Source of the DNA: Myxococcus xanthus
GTDB taxonomy: Bacteria > Myxococcota > Myxococcia > Myxococcales > Myxococcaceae
Direction of reading: 5' to 3'
NCBI RefSeq assembly: GCF_900106535.1
Contig: NZ_FNOH01000006.1
Location: 310,001-374,000, forward strand
Length of the DNA: 64,000 bases
Shown here: in pieces, positions 61,483-64,000 of the stretch
Numbering within the stretch: the first letter of the stretch is position 1
Layout: each line of letters begins with the position of its first letter
The notes under the pieces: model-generated
The model's database searches: none
What the model was told of the DNA's origin: nothing
Seen by the model: only the letters and a program-made list of their open reading frames with translations
Position numbers and translations under genes: made by a program

Positions 61483-62127
61483 ATGTCGGGTCAGTCGCTG
61501 GCGGCGAAGATGCTGGAAGGGGCGCGGGAGTGGGCGAAGCGATTGCCGAATGCGCTCTCCAACGACATGGCGGTGGACGTGAGCCGCAGGCGGGTGCGCC
61601 TGTCGCATGCACGCGTGGAGACCGTGGTGAGCCAGCTTCTGGCCCGGCTGAAGAACTTCGAGCTGCGCGAGTGGTCCTCGCGGGAGAACGTCTATGACAT
61701 CCGCTTCTCCGTGCACGGCTGGAAGCTGCGCGTGGAGACGGCGCTGGAGCGCGTGGAGCTGGCCTCCGGGCGCTACCGGCTGTGGTTGAAGACGCCGGGC
61801 GTGGTGGCGCTGGAGGAGTCCCGCACGGCTTCGTCGCTGATGATGGGCGTGCTTCGCGCCGGGGCGGGCCGGGCCGCGATGCGGGTGTTGGCGGAGCGGC
61901 TGCTGCCTCCCGGCATTCGTTGGGACGGTCAGGTGTTACAAGTGGAAGGGCCGTTGCCCGAAGAGGGCGTGCTGCCTGCCCGGCTGTTCGATTCGGCCTC
62001 CCTGGCCATGACCGCCGAGCATCAGTCCGAGGGCCTGTGGCTGGCCGCCGAGGCCTGGCCCGGGCTCATGGACCTGCTCCAGGTGGTGTTTGGCACGGAA
62101 CTTCCGCGGACGCCCCCCGGCGCCTAG
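61483..62127 (+). CDS. Hypothetical protein, no recognised family
   Basis: 214 residues from an ATG at 61483, set by GGGAGG six bases upstream. It starts MSGQSLAAKMLEGAREWAKR. Residues 25-120 alternate strands and charged helices (HGWKLRVETALERVELA, RYRLWLKTPGVVALEES), suggesting a compact alpha/beta cytoplasmic protein. A more hydrophobic middle (SLMMGVLRAGAGRAAMRVLAE) is amphipathic rather than transmembrane. No catalytic motif or known domain is visible. It follows tldE on the same strand by 168 bp and is the last gene before the cspA regulatory region. Confidence 0.72.
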   Translation: MSGQSLAAKMLEGAREWAKRLPNALSNDMAVDVSRRRVRLSHARVETVVSQLLARLKNFELREWSSRENVYDIRFSVHGWKLRVETALERVELASGRYRLWLKTPGVVALEESRTASSLMMGVLRAGAGRAAMRVLAERLLPPGIRWDGQVLQVEGPLPEEGVLPARLFDSASLAMTAEHQSEGLWLAAEAWPGLMDLLQVVFGTELPRTPPGA

Positions 62128-62478
62128 CGGGCAGGCCAGGAAGCCAGCCCCTGGCTGCTCCTTGTTCCGGGAGGGCGGGGGGCCCAGTGGTGTCCAGGAA
62201 TGTGCCCTCCAGGGCGCTCCCCAGGGGCCGCGGGCGCCCCCACATTGAAGGAACGTCCGACGGTGAAGGGGCGTCAGACGATTTTCGGGGCGTGGTGCCA
62301 CGAGTCAAGGGGCTGGAATTCTTCGGTTCTACGCCACGTTTCCTTCACGCGGCGAACAGCCGGTGGAGATTCGGGGCCTTCCACATTCGACATTGGCCCC
62401 TCGACAGGCTAGAGGCTGCCTGTCTCGCTCTATGGGACGGGCTGCGGTCTCGCGCCGCACGCAGAAAGAAGAAGAAAC
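62128..62478 (+). promoter_or_regulatory. 351-bp cspA upstream/5' leader region with inverted repeat
   Basis: No gene is supported here. The final 100 bases would be the cspA promoter and leader. GACAGGC (62403-62409) and GCCTGTC (62418-62424) form a perfect 7-bp inverted repeat with an 8-base loop (TAGAGGCT), about 55 bases before the ATG; this could be a leader hairpin or an operator. A purine run AGAAAGAAGAAGAAAC precedes the start. Long structured leaders are common in cold-shock genes, but a cold box was not identified. Confidence 0.4.
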
Positions 62479-62685
62479 ATGGCAACTGGCACCGTGAAAT
62501 GGTTCAACGACGCGAAGGGCTTTGGCTTTATCGCCCAGGACGACGGTGGGGCCGACGTGTTCTGCCACCACACCGCCATCCAGACGGATGGCTTCCGTAC
62601 CCTGGCCGAAGGCCAGAAGGTGGAGTTCGAGACCCGGAAGGGCCCCAAGGGCCTCCAGGCCGAGAACGTCCGCGTCGTCGGCTGA
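62479..62685 (+). CDS. cspA: Cold-shock domain protein
   Basis: 68 residues, complete cold-shock domain. RNP1 is [11 protein letters not shown]2 is DVFCHHTAI, with the conserved GTVKWFND opening and ENVRVV ending. CspA-type proteins bind single-stranded RNA or DNA and act as RNA chaperones; many are constitutive or growth-phase-regulated rather than cold-induced. The upstream purine-rich sequence AGAAGAAGAAAC serves as ribosome-binding region. The gene is followed by a strong intrinsic terminator and then a small basic protein gene. Confidence 0.95.
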   Translation: MATGTVKWFNDAKGFGFIAQDDGGADVFCHHTAIQTDGFRTLAEGQKVEFETRKGPKGLQAENVRVVG

Positions 62686-62707
62686 GAGCTCAGGCTCAGC
62701 ACCATCA

Positions 62708-62744
62708 GCCCGGTCTCCTCACTGCGAGGCCGGGCTTTTGTTTT
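62708..62744 (+). terminator. Rho-independent terminator of cspA
   Basis: GCCCGGTCTC (62708-62717) pairs with GAGGCCGGGC (62726-62735), a 10-bp stem with one G-U pair and an eight-base loop (CTCACTGC), followed by TTTTGTTTT. This is the clearest intrinsic terminator in the window. It lies 22 bases after the cspA stop and upstream of the next gene's ribosome-binding site. Confidence 0.9.
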
Positions 62745-62760
62745 CAGCGAGGGAGGCTCA

Positions 62761-62943
62761 ATGCAAGGCAGATCCACGAAGCGCCAGAAAGAGCAGGCGC
62801 GCAAGCAGCACCAGCAGGAGAAGAACGCGAAGCGCGAGGAGCGCAAGAAGGTCAAGTCCGAGCGCGGGCCGCGTCAGCCGGGTGAGGTCGACCCCGATAT
62901 CGCGGACATCATCCCCGGTCCCCAGCCGCCGCTGGAGATTTGA
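62761..62943 (+). CDS. Small, highly basic protein
   Basis: 60 residues with GGGAGG six bases upstream of ATG. The first 40 residues are almost entirely Lys/Arg/Gln/Glu (KRQKEQARKQHQQEKNAKR), predicting a single charged helix, and the C-terminus is acidic/Pro-rich (DPDIADIIPGPQPP). No domain is recognised; an RNA- or ribosome-associated role would fit the charge but is not demonstrable. It follows the cspA terminator, so it has its own promoter or relies on readthrough. Confidence 0.7.
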   Translation: MQGRSTKRQKEQARKQHQQEKNAKREERKKVKSERGPRQPGEVDPDIADIIPGPQPPLEI

Positions 62944-63081
62944 GCCCAGTATCGTGCCGCCTGGGCTTGCCACGCAGTCAGTGGTGCCCAGGGCAACCTT
63001 CCGGGACGGCGCCCCCGCCCCCGGGAGGACGCAGTAGCCACTTCCCCTCACGTCAACGCAGCCAGCGCTCCTGGGCCGCCT

Positions 63082-63744
63082 TCACGGTCCGGCGGCGCGC
63101 AGCACCTCGGCGCGGGTGATGTGGTCCAGGCGGAAGTGGCGGCGCTCCCCGGTGGTGAGGTCCTCCCCGTCGACGCGTGTCTCGTGCCGGTTCATGATGA
63201 CGGACATCACCCGCACGTCGCGGACCGTCTCCAGGAAGTTGCTGTCGACGTAGGTGATGCGCAACGGCTGCTGCTCGAACCACGCCCGCTCCAATGCTTC
63301 CCGGACGGGCTTCTTGCTCGGCAGTGACGGCACGCCGATGAACGCCAACTCCCTCAGCCGGGTGAGCAGCTCGCGCTGGGCGGAGGTGGAGAGCGCCGCG
63401 CGCACCTTGTCCAGCGCCGACTCCAGCGTGCCCGCGAAGGGCATCAGCCGCATGTCGATGGCGAAGCGCCCCAGCGCGACGACGAGCGCTGCCTCGCGCG
63501 CGGTGAAGTTCACCGGCGGCAGGCTGTAGCTGCGATCCAACGCGTAGCCACCGCCACGGCCGCGCTCGGCGGACACCGGCATCGACGAGGCACGCAGGGA
63601 ATCCAGGTCCCGGTAGATGGTCCGCACCGTGACGCCGAACCGCTCGGCGAGCACTTCCGCCGTGACACCGGTACGGCGGCCCCGGAGGTATTCGGCGAGG
63701 GCGAAGAGACGCTCGGTGCGCTGCATGGAGAGGAAACCTGACAT
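63082..63744 (-). CDS. YafY/DeoR-type HTH regulator with WYL domain
   Basis: 220 residues from an ATG at 63744; GGGAGGAGAG lies about 10-20 bases upstream, and an ATG at 63726 is an alternative. Residues 10-60 form the HTH_11 winged helix: RLFALAEYLRGRR, LAERFGVTVRTIYRDLDSL and ERGRGGGYALDR. The WYL domain follows (FTAREAALVVALGRF, then RAWFEQQPLRITYVDSN). WYL regulators respond to nucleic-acid or small-molecule ligands and often repress nearby genes or defence operons. It is divergent from the gene at 63865 with about 120 bp between. Confidence 0.88.
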   Translation of the reverse strand: MSGFLSMQRTERLFALAEYLRGRRTGVTAEVLAERFGVTVRTIYRDLDSLRASSMPVSAERGRGGGYALDRSYSLPPVNFTAREAALVVALGRFAIDMRLMPFAGTLESALDKVRAALSTSAQRELLTRLRELAFIGVPSLPSKKPVREALERAWFEQQPLRITYVDSNFLETVRDVRVMSVIMNRHETRVDGEDLTTGERRHFRLDHITRAEVLRAAGP

Positions 63745-63864
63745 ACCACTGTCACTCTCCTCCCTCAAGATGACGTGATGTCCCTGGAGCAACGTGCCTT
63801 GCATCCCACGCCGCGAGCGGCTTGCATCGCGCGCGTTCGCGGCACTTCCGCCCGGAGGGACTCC

Positions 63865-64000
63865 ATGGAGGACGAGTGGCTCTGGGGCTGGGACCCCACG
63901 CCGGGCATCGTCTCCGTGTGGGCGGAGCCCGACGGCCGCGCCTTCGTCTGGCGCCGCGTCCCCAAGACGGGGGAGCTGCTTCGCGAGGACGTGCGCTTCC
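63865..64000 (+). CDS. N-terminus of an unidentified protein, possibly family-B DNA polymerase-like
   Basis: 45 codons from an ATG at 63865 with CGGAGGGA upstream, running off the window. It reads MEDEWLWGWDPTPGIVSVWA, then GRAFVWRRVPKTGELLRED. From memory this opening resembles myxobacterial proteins annotated as DNA polymerase domain-containing, but the fragment is too short to establish this. Divergent from the WYL regulator. Confidence 0.45.
   Translation, partial: MEDEWLWGWDPTPGIVSVWAEPDGRAFVWRRVPKTGELLREDVRF

Noticed and set aside
62560..62590. Cys in the RNP2 motif (VFCHH) of the cold-shock protein as a novelty
   Set aside because: This variant is common among proteobacterial and related CspA-like proteins as far as I recall, so it is not noteworthy.

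Overview
The window is very GC-rich bacterial DNA. Its gene content (a giant NRPS next to a ligase-KR-ACP protein, FtsX/LolA export genes, multiheme lipoproteins, cspA, tldD/tldE) and its abundant GTG/TTG starts suggest a myxobacterium of the Myxococcus/Corallococcus type. That assignment is inference from content and style; no rRNA or marker gene is present. I see no tRNA, rRNA, IS element, integrase or CRISPR array.

Layout. (1) 1-9 kb holds mostly housekeeping genes: an AI-2E-type transporter (cut by the window edge), a DoxX-like protein, a ThrE-type exporter, two small envelope/stress-like proteins, a pseudouridine synthase, a GT39-like membrane protein, and a three-gene chorismate-to-pABA (or anthranilate) operon. 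(2) 9.1-14.8 kb is a tight three-gene minus-strand operon: a DUF559-type nuclease, an unknown winged-helix-like protein, and a 1161-residue protein with two ATPase domains (AAA plus HerA/FtsK-like). This looks like an uncharacterised anti-phage or DNA-processing system. (3) 15-18.4 kb is an acyltransferase / epimerase / FAD-monooxygenase operon.

(4) 18.5-53 kb is a natural-product region. An ABC-2 exporter, a methyltransferase and an aminotransferase run on the plus strand. A paralogous methyltransferase and a desaturase run on the minus strand. A ligase-KR-ACP loading protein is followed by two FtsX permeases and a LolA-like carrier. Facing these is a minus-strand operon of an outer-membrane barrel with a BamE-like N-terminus and a 5598-residue, five-module NRPS (five C-A-T modules plus TE). 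The simplest reading is an acyl or alpha-hydroxyacyl pentapeptide with Asn as fourth residue. Carriage across the envelope by the FtsX/LolA/barrel set is a hypothesis.

(5) 53.1-58.4 kb is a plus-strand cluster. A 56-codon acidic peptide with a strong RBS is coupled to a Rieske oxygenase, then come a diheme cytochrome c lipoprotein, a five-haem lipoprotein with one CxxxCH site, and a further lipoprotein. The peptide looks like a RiPP precursor. (6) 58.4-61.3 kb is a divergent TldD/TldE protease pair, the family that matures microcin B17. (7) 61.5-64 kb holds a hypothetical protein, cspA with a clear intrinsic terminator, a small basic protein, a WYL regulator and the start of a further gene.

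The two best candidates for something undescribed are the nuclease/unknown/HerA operon and the peptide/Rieske/cytochrome cluster.
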